From: Pedobacter steynii
GTDB taxonomy: Bacteria > Bacteroidota > Bacteroidia > Sphingobacteriales > Sphingobacteriaceae
Length of the DNA stretch: 64,000 bases
Assembly: GCF_900103665.1 (NCBI RefSeq)
Contig: NZ_FNGY01000017.1
Location: forward strand, 1 to 64,000
Reading direction: 5' to 3'
Part shown: positions 26,593-36,233 of the stretch, one piece after another
Layout of the letters: each line of letters begins with the position of its first letter
How positions within the stretch are numbered: the stretch's first letter is position 1
The notes under the pieces: model-generated
The model's input: only the letters and a program-made list of their open reading frames with translations
What the model was told of the DNA's origin: nothing
The model's database searches: none
Translations under genes and position numbers: made by a program

Positions 26593-27117
26593 ATGGAAAA
26601 TCATATTGCAGACGTACAGAAAATTTATGCCTCACCCTTTGTCATTGCCACGGAAGAACTGCTGGTTCACTGGCAGGGACACCGCCGGCTTACCCGAAGA
26701 GCGATTGAAGCTTTTCCGGAAAAAGAGTTCTTTAATTACAGCATTGGCGGGATGCGCCCTTTCTCAGAAATGGTGCTGGAAATGATCGGATTGGCATCGT
26801 CAGGAATGAAAGGGGTATTGACCGGAGAATGGGATAAAGTCGGCGCATTGCCCCATCATACAAATGGTTCAAAACCTGCAACGAAAGGCGAAATACTTCA
26901 GTTATGGGATGAACTAACAGCAGATATCGAGGTCAACTGGTCTAAAATCCCTTTGCCTCGTTTTCATGAAATCGATCTTGCCTATGGTGAATATGAAGGA
27001 CCAATCTATTCTTTCATCTTGTATTGGATAGACAATGAAATTCACCACCGTGCTCAGGCAACGGTCTATCTGAGGTCATTGGGAATCGAACCACCGTATT
27101 TTTGGTTGCGTGATTAA
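26593..27117 (+). CDS. DinB-family protein
   Basis: 174 residues of the DinB/YfiT-like four-helix bundle that binds a metal ion. The third-helix metal motif is clear in IDNEIHHRAQATVYLRSLG (about 148-166), with the usual ending IEPPYFWLRD. Members include thiol-dependent transferases and stress-induced proteins; most are unassigned. Cytoplasmic. Single gene, ended by a strong terminator shared with the converging lipoprotein gene. Confidence 0.87.
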   Translation: MENHIADVQKIYASPFVIATEELLVHWQGHRRLTRRAIEAFPEKEFFNYSIGGMRPFSEMVLEMIGLASSGMKGVLTGEWDKVGALPHHTNGSKPATKGEILQLWDELTADIEVNWSKIPLPRFHEIDLAYGEYEGPIYSFILYWIDNEIHHRAQATVYLRSLGIEPPYFWLRD

Positions 27118-27124
27118 AATAAGG

Positions 27125-27175
27125 AGGATAAAGCCCGAAGATCTGATGAACAATACCCGGGCTTTATCCTTTTTT
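27125..27175. terminator. Bidirectional intrinsic terminator overlapping a stop codon
   Basis: Perfect 13-bp arms at 27125-27137 and 27158-27170, then a T-run on the plus strand. The right arm includes the stop codon (27164-27166) of the minus-strand lipoprotein gene, so the two converging genes share it. Confidence 0.88.
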
Positions 27176-28042
27176 GAAGAAATACAATTTCCGGTTTTGC
27201 TGTCCTGTTTCTTTATGAAAAAGAAAGGTCTTTCCTGCAAAATCTACCTTTTTTAGCAGACTAGCCTGACTTTCATCCGTATAGCTGATTTTAAAATTGA
27301 TTGCTGCTCCGGCGAATTCTATTCGATAATAGTAGATCGAATGGTCCTGGAACCATCCCTTTGGAAGTCCGTCATAAGGCCTGATGATCTGGTTTGTCCC
27401 GTTGTCTGCCGCCCGATATTCCGAAATGGACCAATCGGCGTTGAATTTGCTTTCGCAATATGCACAGTTCTTGAAAAGGATCTGGTAAACTTTCCCCGCC
27501 TGCTTCATGTAATAAAAGAGCCCGTTATAATCTTTGCGTTGAAAACTGAGTAAAGTGTCCCCTCTTTGCGGCATTTCAAACAAGGTTTTTCCATCGATTT
27601 CGAAGGAGTGTCCTGATCTGGTAGGCCGGTCAGTGACTTTCATTTGCAGTATTGGCCGGTATTGATAAGAACCGTGTTCAAAATAACCTTTAGCTGCATA
27701 AATGTTTTCCAGGTCATCGGTTCCGAATAAGCCGTCCAGTTCAGGAGCATCGATCTTTTTCAGGACGTTTAGCGTGGTATCATAAACCTGTAAACGGTAC
27801 ATTTTAAGCGTATCTTCTCTGATTAGTCTGCTGATCACAACGAGCCTTTTCTGATCTTTTGAAGGATATACCCGACAGATATCTTCCTCATCAGTACCAA
27901 GCTGTTCCAGATGAATGTTTTTCGAGGTACTGTTAAATTCAGGAAAGTTTTTAATTTCCGGATGCTTGTCTTTCTCTTTGTTGCTGCAGGAACTAAAGAT
28001 GAATAGGAGTAGAAATAGCTTAATTGTTGATTTATGAGTCAT
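27164..28042 (-). CDS. Putative lipoprotein of 292 residues
   Basis: The start is placed at the ATG at 28042, giving a clean lipoprotein signal (KLFLLLFIFSSCSNKEK); the longer frame would need a TTG. The mature protein is beta-rich, with paired turns such as KMYRLQVYDTTLNVLKKIDAPELDG and KNCAYCESKFNADWSISEYRAA. I do not recognise a family. A CAYC motif at about residue 197 could form a disulfide. The secondary pattern hints at a beta-propeller-like sensor lipoprotein. Single gene. Confidence 0.75.
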   Translation of the reverse strand: MTHKSTIKLFLLLFIFSSCSNKEKDKHPEIKNFPEFNSTSKNIHLEQLGTDEEDICRVYPSKDQKRLVVISRLIREDTLKMYRLQVYDTTLNVLKKIDAPELDGLFGTDDLENIYAAKGYFEHGSYQYRPILQMKVTDRPTRSGHSFEIDGKTLFEMPQRGDTLLSFQRKDYNGLFYYMKQAGKVYQILFKNCAYCESKFNADWSISEYRAADNGTNQIIRPYDGLPKGWFQDHSIYYYRIEFAGAAINFKISYTDESQASLLKKVDFAGKTFLFHKETGQQNRKLYFFKKG

Positions 28043-28163
28043 GGTCGTCTCAAAGTTATTCAAAGATCTTTGTTTTTCACACCTGTTATGTCTCCGGTGC
28101 TGATTAAATATCTTCGATTCTGAGTCTGGTATAGACCCGCTGTTGGGAGAGAAGCTTGCCTGG

Positions 28164-28751
28164 TTAGTTTAAAAGCGGCGCAGGCAAAAGTCCGGATTCC
28201 GGAAGTTCTCCGTTTACAATTTCCGTTAAAGACCGGATCAGTTGGTTAACCTTGTCCAGCGTCTCCTCATCTGTAATCTGAAGATCTGAATTCAACTTCG
28301 TTTGGATTGCAGAAATCAGGAGTTGTGTAGCTGAACTGATTTTGGATTCAATAATCAACAAGGTGCCCAATAAAGATTGATGCGCCCTGGTTCCCGCGGT
28401 TGATGCGGTAATCAAAGCCACCGGTTTTTTAGAGAATTCCATCGTAGAAACGGTCCAGTCGATGGCATTTTTTAAGGTGCCGGGAACACCAACTGCATAT
28501 TCGGGGGTACAGATTAAAACCGCATCAGCATCCCTGAGCTGCTTTCTGAAGGCGGCCACATTTTCATCCTCTGTCACTTGCCCATAGTCCAGATCCGGAT
28601 TAAAATGAGGCAATTCCGTAAGGCCCTCGAAAATGCTGATCGAAAAGGATTCCGAAGCCAATAAAGCAATGGCCTTAATCAGGTTAATATTTGAAGAACT
28701 TTTTCTGGTACTTCCGGAAATGGCAAGGATTTTTATTTTATCTGTTCTCAT
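28164..28751 (-). CDS. NADPH-dependent FMN reductase family protein
   Basis: 195 residues from the ATG at 28751, where the flavodoxin-like fold begins (IKILAISGSTRKSSSNINLIKAIA); an upstream in-frame ATG would add about 25 basic residues before the first strand. The FMN-binding loop GSTRKSSSN and the segment LICTPEYAVGVPGTLKNAIDWTVS are diagnostic. Members reduce FMN, quinones, azo dyes or chromate using NADPH. Cytoplasmic. Single gene, divergent from the DsrE gene at 28867. Confidence 0.9.
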   Translation of the reverse strand: MRTDKIKILAISGSTRKSSSNINLIKAIALLASESFSISIFEGLTELPHFNPDLDYGQVTEDENVAAFRKQLRDADAVLICTPEYAVGVPGTLKNAIDWTVSTMEFSKKPVALITASTAGTRAHQSLLGTLLIIESKISSATQLLISAIQTKLNSDLQITDEETLDKVNQLIRSLTEIVNGELPESGLLPAPLLN

Positions 28752-28866
28752 CTGTTGATTAACCGTAGGAATATTCAAAGATAATCTCTTTCTTTTTTGA
28801 TTTTGATGCACTTTGTTAAAAAACATATATTGCGGGCTGATCCCTAATTTAAATTAAGATGAACTT

Positions 28867-29319
28867 ATGAAACACTTAACTTTTATCCTCTGCATCTTCC
28901 TTTTTTCTGCTTTTCTGAAACCTGCAATGGCACAGGATAAATCCGTTTTTACGGGTGCCAAAGCAACGATGAAACACTATAAAGCGCTATATGTGCTCAA
29001 TAGCGGAGAGGAGAAAAAGATCAATGGAACTTTACGAAACATCAAAAATGCATTGGAAGATCCCCGCCTTAAAGGCAAACTGGAATTGGAACTGATTGTC
29101 TTTGGTGACGGGGTTGCGGTATACCATAAGAACAGCAGTTATGAACCTGCTTTAAAATTGTTACAGTCGAAGGGCGTGATCCTGGCCCAATGTGAAAACA
29201 CGCTAAAAGAAAGGAAAATCGAAAAATCAGAATTGTTCGATTTCATCAGTTTCGTTCCCAGCGGAAATGGAGAAATTATCATCCGTCAGCAACAAGGCTG
29301 GGCCGTTGTTCATCCTTAA
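28867..29319 (+). CDS. Exported DsrE-family protein
   Basis: 150 residues. Signal peptide about 1-22 (ending KPAMAQ), then a DsrE/DsrF-like domain (KHYKALYVLNSGEEKKINGTLRNIKNALED, LELIVFGDGVAVYHK, GVILAQCENTLKERKI). One cysteine in AQCENTL sits where sulfur-carrier members have theirs. Cytoplasmic DsrE proteins carry sulfur; this periplasmic form is common in Bacteroidota and unassigned. It begins just upstream of the small protein and efflux operon but has its own spacing. Confidence 0.87.
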   Translation: MKHLTFILCIFLFSAFLKPAMAQDKSVFTGAKATMKHYKALYVLNSGEEKKINGTLRNIKNALEDPRLKGKLELELIVFGDGVAVYHKNSSYEPALKLLQSKGVILAQCENTLKERKIEKSELFDFISFVPSGNGEIIIRQQQGWAVVHP

Positions 29320-29358
29320 AGTTTTTGGGTCCGTTTAAAAAAGCTATGTTTGCAAGAC

Positions 29359-29754
29359 ATGTATAAAATCTCAAATCCCATGCGAAATGAAAATGCCAGC
29401 CGGCTAAAACCGCTGCTGCTATTTGTATTGATGGGCTGCTTTGTACTTTCTGCATGTTCTGTTAGAAAAGGAATTCAATCTTTTTTTGCGGAAGTCAGCC
29501 CTGTTGCTGCCACCAGCGTCAAAGCCAGTAAGATTTGTACTGCTTCGCTGAATTCCGCAGATGGAAACCTTCTTTTTAAACAGGATGTGACCCGGAAGTT
29601 GCCAACAGCCCTGGTTCTGTTTTTCCTTTTACCGGATTTCCTGCTGTCCGTATTTTTCTTTAAAAAAGACAAATACCTGGCGGTACCCTCAAATCCGGAC
29701 CTTTCCGCCACTGCGGTTCCCCTGTTTATCAAAAACAGGCTTTTACTGATATAG
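29359..29754 (+). CDS. Small membrane or lipoprotein, unknown function
   Basis: 131 residues from the ATG at 29359 (or 124 from 29380). A hydrophobic stretch ending in a lipobox-like FVLSACSVRKG (cysteine about residue 33) suggests a lipoprotein. A second hydrophobic segment (ALVLFFLLPDFLLSVFFF, about 88-105) would be a membrane helix. No family recognised. It lies 40 bp after the DsrE gene and about 100 bp before the TolC gene, so it may be a small accessory of the efflux system. Confidence 0.55.
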   Translation: MYKISNPMRNENASRLKPLLLFVLMGCFVLSACSVRKGIQSFFAEVSPVAATSVKASKICTASLNSADGNLLFKQDVTRKLPTALVLFFLLPDFLLSVFFFKKDKYLAVPSNPDLSATAVPLFIKNRLLLI

Positions 29755-29769
29755 CATCTCTTCAATAAT

Positions 29770-29788
29770 TAAACAGCGCCGCTGTTTA
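29770..29788. promoter_or_regulatory. 19-bp palindrome upstream of the efflux operon
   Basis: TAAACAGCG, one central C, CGCTGTTTA: perfect arms of 9 bp. A 1-nt loop cannot form a good RNA hairpin, so a dimeric repressor site (TetR- or MarR-type) is more likely. It lies 63 bp before the TolC start. No such regulator gene is visible in the window. Confidence 0.5.
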
Positions 29789-29851
29789 CCTGCTCATGTC
29801 GTTCTCAAAGAACCTCATGCTAATCACGTATTTCTACAATTTTAATTTTTG

Positions 29852-31240
29852 ATGATGAAGAAGTTCCCTCTTTATCTGACGGGTATGTTGCTCATGCTGT
29901 ACAGTGTTGGCGCGTATTCTCAGGGACCTAAAGAAGGCTCACTTTCCTATTTATGGGAATTGATGGGCAACAACTATCCTATGCTGACTGAAAAGCAGGC
30001 AAGGATCGAAGAATTTGAATACCGGAAGAAAGAGTTGAGCACTGTGGCCCTTCCACAGGTTCAGCTGCAACTGCAAAACTCCTTTGGCACTTTTGCAGGT
30101 ACAAATGGCGCATTCTTTCCAATTCCAGGAGTATTTAATGTAAATGGCAATGTGGCGGAGAAGCCAGGTGTGCCAGGCAGCACAATGAATACTTTTGGTT
30201 CGGTCTTGCTCGATTGGAAAGTTTCCCAGTTCGGCAAACAACAAAAGATGATGGAAGCTGCGGGTTATGAAATCCAGGAAGCACAAAGTAATTATGAGGC
30301 TGCCCGTCTGTCGCTCCGTGCTAAAATGACGAGAACTTACCTGAATCTGCTCTATAGCCAGTCGGGTTTAAGCTGGGCGGATAAAAATGTATTGCGGGTA
30401 AAGGAAATCCTTGACCTTTCCTCAAGCCTGGCCGAAGCGGGTTTAAAACCAGGTGCAGATACGGCACTTGCGGCTGCTACTTACCTCCAGGCCATGGCAC
30501 AGCAAGAGGAGTGGCAGGGTAAATATGCCGCAGGCCAGGTTAACCTGAAGGAATTTGTACCCGAACTGAACGGAGAACTGAGGCTTCCGCTGGAAGTTTA
30601 TCGGAACATCGGACTGCCAGATCAAAGTCCGGACACGGTGTCCACAAGTCACCCTTTTCTGCAGGTGCTGGATAAGCGGTTTAAATATCAGCAGAGCCAG
30701 AAAAAGGTTTTGGCAAGGAAACAAATGCCATCCATATCCTTGCTGGCGGGGCTTTCCGCCCGGGGAACGGGAATTAACAGGGATGGGAGGGTGCATCAGA
30801 ATTTTGCTTCCGGCTTTGACAACAGCGCTCATAATTACCTCATCGGACTGGGGCTTAGCTGGAACCTGACTGGCCTGTATATCGGTTCTTTGGAAAAAAA
30901 GCGCGCCCGGAAACAGGTCGATGCTGCCGCATCTCAATACCAGCTGCAGGAACTTCAGATGAATACTGCTTTGCAGGCCATCTCTTCCCGGATCAGTGCA
31001 CAGGTAAAACAGGTGGCGAAAACGAAAGACGCACTGAAGAAAACCTTAAATGCCTATGATTTGTACTTGTCGAGATATGAAGCCGGACTCATCAATCTGA
31101 CAGACCTCCTTCAGATTCAGGCGCTGTTACAGCAGGTCGAGAAAAGCAATATTGAAGTCTGCCAGGAGCTTTGGAGCCGGCTGAATACCAGGGCGGAGCT
31201 TTCCGGTGATTACAGCTATCTGTTCAACCATTTAAAATAA
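29852..31240 (+). CDS. TolC-family outer-membrane efflux protein
   Basis: About 462 residues; starts at 29852 or 29855 (a TTG just upstream is discarded). Signal peptide about 1-22 (ending GAYSQ), then two OEP-type coiled-coil and beta-barrel repeats (QLQNSFGTFAGTNGAFF, YEAARLSLRAKMTRTYLNLLYSQ, SRYEAGLINLTDLLQIQALLQQ). It forms the outer-membrane duct of a tripartite pump with the permease and adaptor encoded next. First gene of the operon 29852-35528, with 6 and 7 bp to the following genes. Drug or metal specificity is not evident. Confidence 0.92.
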   Translation: MMKKFPLYLTGMLLMLYSVGAYSQGPKEGSLSYLWELMGNNYPMLTEKQARIEEFEYRKKELSTVALPQVQLQLQNSFGTFAGTNGAFFPIPGVFNVNGNVAEKPGVPGSTMNTFGSVLLDWKVSQFGKQQKMMEAAGYEIQEAQSNYEAARLSLRAKMTRTYLNLLYSQSGLSWADKNVLRVKEILDLSSSLAEAGLKPGADTALAAATYLQAMAQQEEWQGKYAAGQVNLKEFVPELNGELRLPLEVYRNIGLPDQSPDTVSTSHPFLQVLDKRFKYQQSQKKVLARKQMPSISLLAGLSARGTGINRDGRVHQNFASGFDNSAHNYLIGLGLSWNLTGLYIGSLEKKRARKQVDAAASQYQLQELQMNTALQAISSRISAQVKQVAKTKDALKKTLNAYDLYLSRYEAGLINLTDLLQIQALLQQVEKSNIEVCQELWSRLNTRAELSGDYSYLFNHLK

Positions 31241-31246
31241 GACATT

Positions 31247-34200
31247 ATGAATATGATCAGGTTTGCATTAAAAAAACCTTTAACAATAATGGTCGCCATC
31301 CTGGCGATTGCCTATTTTTCTTTTACAGCCATTAGAAATATCAATGTAGATATCTTTCCAAAGGTCGAGCTGCCGGTCATCTATATTGCCATGCCTTACG
31401 GGGGATTGACACCGGCTTATATGGATGGCTTTATGGCCAATGAATTTCAAAAAGTACTCATTTTTGTGAGCGGGGTAAAGGGCATAGATTTTAAAAGTGT
31501 TCAGGGATTCACCCTGATGAAGCTTACTTTTTATCCCGGAACCGATATGGCACAGGCCTCAGGAGAGCTCTCGGCACAGGTGTCCCGTGCGATGGGCTTC
31601 CTGCCTCCGGGTGCAGTACCGCCACAGGTGGTCCGTTTTGATGGGAGTTCTCTTCCCATCGGACAGCTGGTGTTTGAAAGTTCGGAAAGATCGATTACAG
31701 AATTACAAACCCTTGCGCTGACCAAAATCAGGCCCATGTTTGTGACCATTCCCGGAGTAACCGCACCGGCCCCTTTTGGAGGGAATGTACGGACAATGGT
31801 GGTAAAGGTGAACCCGGAACTCATGCTTTCTTATGGTTTATCCGCGGAAGAAGTGACGACTGCCATTGCTAAAAACAACTTCCCCGCTCCGGCAGGAAAC
31901 ATCCGGATTGGCGATCAGAACCTGATGAGTCCGGTTAACTCCATGGCCAATGGCCCGGAAGAGTTCCTGGATATTCCCATCAGGACCGGTTCAGGGACGA
32001 ATATCTTTGTAAAAGATATTGCCAGTGTGGAGGATGCAGCCGATGTAACGACCGGATATGCCATTATCAATGGCAAGCGCTCGGTTTACCTTCCGGTGAT
32101 TAAAAAAGCAGATGCTTCGACGCTAAAAGTGGTAGAAAACCTGAAAGCTTCGATTCCAAAGCTGAAGGCTGCATTGCCGGAAGATGTAAATGTAAAATAT
32201 GTATTTGATCAAAGCGGATATATAGAACGCTCATTGGAAAACCTGATTCATGAAGGCCTGCTTGGGGCGATCTTAACAGGACTGATGGTGTTCCTTTTTC
32301 TCGGAGATTCCCGGGGAGCCTTGATTGTGGTGCTCACGATTCCCATTGCGATACTTTCGGCAGTGATCATGCTGTATATGTTTGGTCAAACCATCAATGT
32401 CATGACCCTCAGCGGGCTGGCGCTGGCCATCGGTATTCTCGTCGATGAAGCCACAGTAACGATAGAAAATATTCACCAGCATTTTGAAATGGAAAAGCCG
32501 AAACAAAGGGCCATTCTGGATGCCTTACTGGAGATTTCTATCCCTAAAATTCTGATTCTTTTCTGTATCCTGGCGGTGTTGATCCCTTCTTTTATGATGA
32601 CGGGTATCCCCAGAGATATGTTTATGCCATTATCACTGGCAGTGGCTTTTGCCATGATCGCTTCCTTTATCGCTTCACAAACCTTTGTCCCTATTCTCGC
32701 CAACTGGCTGATGAAACCGGAGCTTTTCCAGCACCATAAGATCAGTCTGCATAGAAAGAAACTGACGCGGTTTGAGAAATTCAAGCGACGTTACCTGATC
32801 CTGATTCGTGCAGGTCAGCAAAAAACAGGAGACGTAACAGGGCTTTATGCTTTGTTGGTGCTGATGATGGTTCTTGCCGCTGGATTAACGATTGGAACAG
32901 ATATTCTTCCGACGAGTAATAGTGGCGATATTCAGATCCGTATGTTGGCGCCCGAGGGAAGCAGACTGGAAAAAACAGAAGCTTACCTTGAACGGTTAAC
33001 GCGAATCATTACGGCGCAAATGCCCGAAGGCTCGGTCAAAATCAGCTCTGCATTTGTCGGCCTGCAACCTTCGGCTACCGCCATCAATCCGATTTTCCTC
33101 TTTACGAGTGCTTCTCATGAAGCCGTTTTGCAGCTGTCCATAGATCAGAAAAAATTCGATAAATCAATTTCCGGTCTTAAAGAACAGATTCGTAAAGAAG
33201 TCGGTAAACAGATGCCTGAACTAAAGATCAGCTTTGAACCGATGGAGTTGGTGGAGAAAATCATGAGTCAGGGAGCAATGAACCCTGTACAGATTAAAGT
33301 AGCCGCAGGACAACTGAAGGGCGCGGAGCAGTTTGCCTTGAAGATCGAAGCTGGCTTAAAAAAAGTTCCCTTTCTTCGTGATGTGCGGATCGCAGAACCT
33401 GTCAATTATCCAAGTGTACAGATCAATGTAAACAGGGAGCAGGCGGCCCAGTTTGGACTGACTATGGACGATGTCAGTAAAGCACTGACGATGGCGACCT
33501 CATCTACCCGTTTTACGAATAAAAACCTTTGGATAGACCCGAAGTCAGGCCTTGTGTTTCAGGTGCAGGTACAGGTTCCTGAACCAGACATGCAATCGCT
33601 GGATAAATTACGTTCATTGCCTTTGAAATCGGGACAATCAAGACCGGTTCTCGAAGATGTTGCTACCCTTCAGATGGTAAAATTACCCGCCCAGGTGAAC
33701 CGCCAGGGGCCAAACCGCTATGTAACCGTATTGGCCAATGTTCATCAGTCGGATCTGGGTGCCGCTTCAACGGCGGTACAAAAAGTCCTGAAGGAGGTAG
33801 GTGAACCACCCAGAGGGCTGGTGGTTTCTTCAGAAGGATTAATGCAATTGCTTGAAGAAACCCTTTCCGGATTACAAACCGGATTGGCAGTCGCGATAGT
33901 GGTGATTTTCCTGATGCTGACCGCCTATTATCAGTCTTTTGCCTTATCGGGCCTGATCCTTTCGGTCGTTCCTGCGGTGATCGGAGGGAGCCTGCTGATG
34001 CTGCTGATTTCCGGAAGTACCTTGAACCTGCAATCTTATATGGGCATTATCATGTCGGTAGGTGTATCTGTTTCCAATGCCGTGTTAATGATCAATCAGG
34101 CGGAAATGAATCGCCTTAAGCATGGATTGCCTGCAAAACAGGCGGCCCTTCTGGCTGCTGCTTCGCGTTTACGCCCCATCATGATGACCACCATGGCCAT

Positions 34201-34423
34201 GATTGCAGGAATGGTTCCGATGGCAATAGGAATGGGCGAAGGTGGCGAACAGATCGCCCCATTGGGACAAGCGGTAATCGGCGGACTGATCTTATCAACC
34301 CTGACGGCACTTCTTGTTTTACCTCAACTCTTTGTACTGATCATGAAGAACAAAACAAGAGACAGCCTTAGCCTTGATCCTGATGATCCAATGAATAAAA
34401 ATGTATTAACTCCCCATATATAA
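31247..34423 (+). CDS. RND efflux permease (HAE-type)
   Basis: 1058 residues with the RND layout: 12 membrane helices and two large periplasmic loops. The TM4 proton-relay segment reads GLALAIGILVDEATVTIENI, with Asp-Glu in place of the Asp-Asp of AcrB. Other marks are NINVDIFPKVELPVIYIAMP near the N-terminus and GVSVSNAVLMINQAEMNRL in TM10/11. The sequence fits the drug-type (HAE) rather than heavy-metal branch. It is the inner-membrane motor of the pump and lies 6 bp after the TolC gene. Substrate unknown. Confidence 0.93.
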   Translation: MNMIRFALKKPLTIMVAILAIAYFSFTAIRNINVDIFPKVELPVIYIAMPYGGLTPAYMDGFMANEFQKVLIFVSGVKGIDFKSVQGFTLMKLTFYPGTDMAQASGELSAQVSRAMGFLPPGAVPPQVVRFDGSSLPIGQLVFESSERSITELQTLALTKIRPMFVTIPGVTAPAPFGGNVRTMVVKVNPELMLSYGLSAEEVTTAIAKNNFPAPAGNIRIGDQNLMSPVNSMANGPEEFLDIPIRTGSGTNIFVKDIASVEDAADVTTGYAIINGKRSVYLPVIKKADASTLKVVENLKASIPKLKAALPEDVNVKYVFDQSGYIERSLENLIHEGLLGAILTGLMVFLFLGDSRGALIVVLTIPIAILSAVIMLYMFGQTINVMTLSGLALAIGILVDEATVTIENIHQHFEMEKPKQRAILDALLEISIPKILILFCILAVLIPSFMMTGIPRDMFMPLSLAVAFAMIASFIASQTFVPILANWLMKPELFQHHKISLHRKKLTRFEKFKRRYLILIRAGQQKTGDVTGLYALLVLMMVLAAGLTIGTDILPTSNSGDIQIRMLAPEGSRLEKTEAYLERLTRIITAQMPEGSVKISSAFVGLQPSATAINPIFLFTSASHEAVLQLSIDQKKFDKSISGLKEQIRKEVGKQMPELKISFEPMELVEKIMSQGAMNPVQIKVAAGQLKGAEQFALKIEAGLKKVPFLRDVRIAEPVNYPSVQINVNREQAAQFGLTMDDVSKALTMATSSTRFTNKNLWIDPKSGLVFQVQVQVPEPDMQSLDKLRSLPLKSGQSRPVLEDVATLQMVKLPAQVNRQGPNRYVTVLANVHQSDLGAASTAVQKVLKEVGEPPRGLVVSSEGLMQLLEETLSGLQTGLAVAIVVIFLMLTAYYQSFALSGLILSVVPAVIGGSLLMLLISGSTLNLQSYMGIIMSVGVSVSNAVLMINQAEMNRLKHGLPAKQAALLAAASRLRPIMMTTMAMIAGMVPMAIGMGEGGEQIAPLGQAVIGGLILSTLTALLVLPQLFVLIMKNKTRDSLSLDPDDPMNKNVLTPHI

Positions 34424-34430
34424 TCCGAAA

Positions 34431-35528
34431 ATGAGACGAATGAAAACAATACACATCGAAAAATATGCCTTTCTGCTATTTATTTCTCTGGCAGTAGCGG
34501 CATGTTCTTCAGAGCAACCCAAAGCCGGACAGCAGATGTCAGCAAAAACCGAGCTTCCAAAACCACAATTTGTGAAGCCGGTACTGGAACATCCCGTATA
34601 TCAGCTTTCCCTGCCGGGAGAGTTAAGGCCTTATGAAGAGGTGACAATTTACCCTAAGGTCAAAGGATTCGTGAAAAAAATCTTTGTAGACAGGGGAAGT
34701 AAAGTGAAAAAAGGGCAACTGCTGGCTTTACTGGAAGCCCCCGAAGTGGCACAGCGTTATGTGTCTGCAAAGTCCGGCGAACGGAAATTTTATGAAGATT
34801 TCCGTTACAGTCAGCAATCTTATGAAAGGCTTAAAAAGGCGGCAATGAAGACAGGGGCTGTGGCGGCAATAGAGCTGGACAAGGCATTGAGCAAACTGAA
34901 AAGCGACAGTGCGGCTTATGCTGCAGTGAAATCGAATACGCTGGTGTCCGCACAGTTGCAGCAGTATCTGAGCATCAGGGCTCCTTTTGATGGAACAGTA
35001 ATGGATAAAAATGTTTCCGTAGGCGCGTTGGTGGGAGAGAACAATACGACCCCATTATTTGCGATTGTACAGCACGATAAGCTTAGACTAACGGTGGCCA
35101 TCCCAGAGAAACACAGTCAGTCGATCTCAAAAAACACGAAGGCTTCGTTTACGGTCAGCGCTATGCCAGGGAAAATATTCCATGCCCTCCTTTCCAGAAA
35201 CGGCGGGTTTTTACAGCAGAAACTGAGGTCGGTCACGGCAGAATTTGATGTGATGAATAAAGACCTGGTTTTAGGAGGTGGAGCATACGCGCAGGTAAAA
35301 CTGGAGATGCGCCGGCAGGAAGCAACATTTTGGTTGCCGGCAACGAGTATCGTCCAGGCGCAATCAGGCGTCTTCATCATTAAGCTGGAAGGACAGGTCC
35401 TAAAGAGGGTTCCCGTTGTTGTGGGCATCCGTAAAGGGGAACTCATGGAAGTATTTGCAGATTTGACCATCGCTGATCAGGTACTGCAAAAAGGCACTGA
35501 GGAGTGGAAAGACGGACAAAAATTATAA
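34431..35528 (+). CDS. RND efflux periplasmic adaptor (membrane fusion protein)
   Basis: 365 residues (an internal start at 34440 is possible). Lipoprotein signal ending AVAACSSEQ. Then the adaptor order: beta-barrel/lipoyl half-motif (VTIYPKVKGFVKKIFVDRGSKVKKGQLLALLEAPE), alpha-hairpin (residues about 100-165), second lipoyl half (SIRAPFDGTVMDKNVSVGALVG) and beta-barrel plus membrane-proximal domain (LRLTVAIPEKHSQSI). Joins the permease to TolC. Last gene of the operon; the adaptor-last order is usual in many Bacteroidota pumps. Confidence 0.92.
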   Translation: MRRMKTIHIEKYAFLLFISLAVAACSSEQPKAGQQMSAKTELPKPQFVKPVLEHPVYQLSLPGELRPYEEVTIYPKVKGFVKKIFVDRGSKVKKGQLLALLEAPEVAQRYVSAKSGERKFYEDFRYSQQSYERLKKAAMKTGAVAAIELDKALSKLKSDSAAYAAVKSNTLVSAQLQQYLSIRAPFDGTVMDKNVSVGALVGENNTTPLFAIVQHDKLRLTVAIPEKHSQSISKNTKASFTVSAMPGKIFHALLSRNGGFLQQKLRSVTAEFDVMNKDLVLGGGAYAQVKLEMRRQEATFWLPATSIVQAQSGVFIIKLEGQVLKRVPVVVGIRKGELMEVFADLTIADQVLQKGTEEWKDGQKL

Positions 35529-35540
35529 AGCAATAAAAAC

Positions 35541-35590
35541 ATCGCGGGAATAGCTCATTCTTTTGAGAATCATTCCCGCGATTTTATTTA
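35541..35590 (+). terminator. Intrinsic terminator of the efflux operon
   Basis: Perfect 11-bp arms ATCGCGGGAAT (35541-35551) and ATTCCCGCGAT (35572-35582) around a 20-nt loop with its own small stem, followed by TTTATTTAT. Confidence 0.85.
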
Positions 35591-35657
35591 TAAGATTTTA
35601 AATTACACTTTTTGTTATTTTTATGTTAGCTTCGTTTTAAACTTTCTAACCAAATTT

Positions 35658-36233
35658 GTGAACGCTAATCATTTAACTCCGGACGATGAACTCATCTTGC
35701 TCCTTAGGCAGGGCGACGAATTAGCTTTTACAGAGATCTACAACCAGTATTGGGATAAGTTATATTACATCGCCCATAAGCTCTTAAAAGATCCTGATGC
35801 TGCCGAAGGAATTGTTCAGGAAGTGTTCCTTGTGCTCTGGAAAAAGAGAGCAACCCTCCACATTCAGTGTATCCCATCTTACCTTGCTGCGATGACCCGT
35901 TATGCGGTATTCCGCTACCTCTCTAAGGAGAAACGCTCCAGGCAACAGGAAAATATTGTTGGCCTTTTAACGGCCAATGCCACATCAGAGATTGAGATAG
36001 ACCATAAAATCCTGTTGGAAATGATCACCGAGCTGTCTAATAAGCTCCCTGAAAAATGCCGCCTGGTATTTCAATATAATAAATTGCAGGACCAATCACT
36101 TGCCGAGGTGGCCGCACAGCTGAACATTACTCAGAAAACAGCCGAAGCGCACCTGACCAAAGCATTGCGCATCATTCGCGCTAATGTTGGAGACGTACTA
36201 AACTTACTCATGGTGCTGTATACCATCAAATAA
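35658..36233 (+). CDS. ECF-type sigma factor (FecI-like) with GTG start
   Basis: 191 residues. Region 2 about 20-90 (AFTEIYNQYWDKLYYIAHKLL, AEGIVQEVFLVLWKKRA) and region 4 about 130-180 (LPEKCRLVFQYNKLQDQSLAEVAAQLNITQKTAEAHL). The start is GTG at 35658, because no in-frame ATG exists and the family usually starts just before this sequence (HLTPDDELILLLRQGDE). It precedes FecR and a SusC with an STN domain, so it most likely controls that SusC/SusD pair in response to substrate binding. Confidence 0.92.
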   Translation: MNANHLTPDDELILLLRQGDELAFTEIYNQYWDKLYYIAHKLLKDPDAAEGIVQEVFLVLWKKRATLHIQCIPSYLAAMTRYAVFRYLSKEKRSRQQENIVGLLTANATSEIEIDHKILLEMITELSNKLPEKCRLVFQYNKLQDQSLAEVAAQLNITQKTAEAHLTKALRIIRANVGDVLNLLMVLYTIK

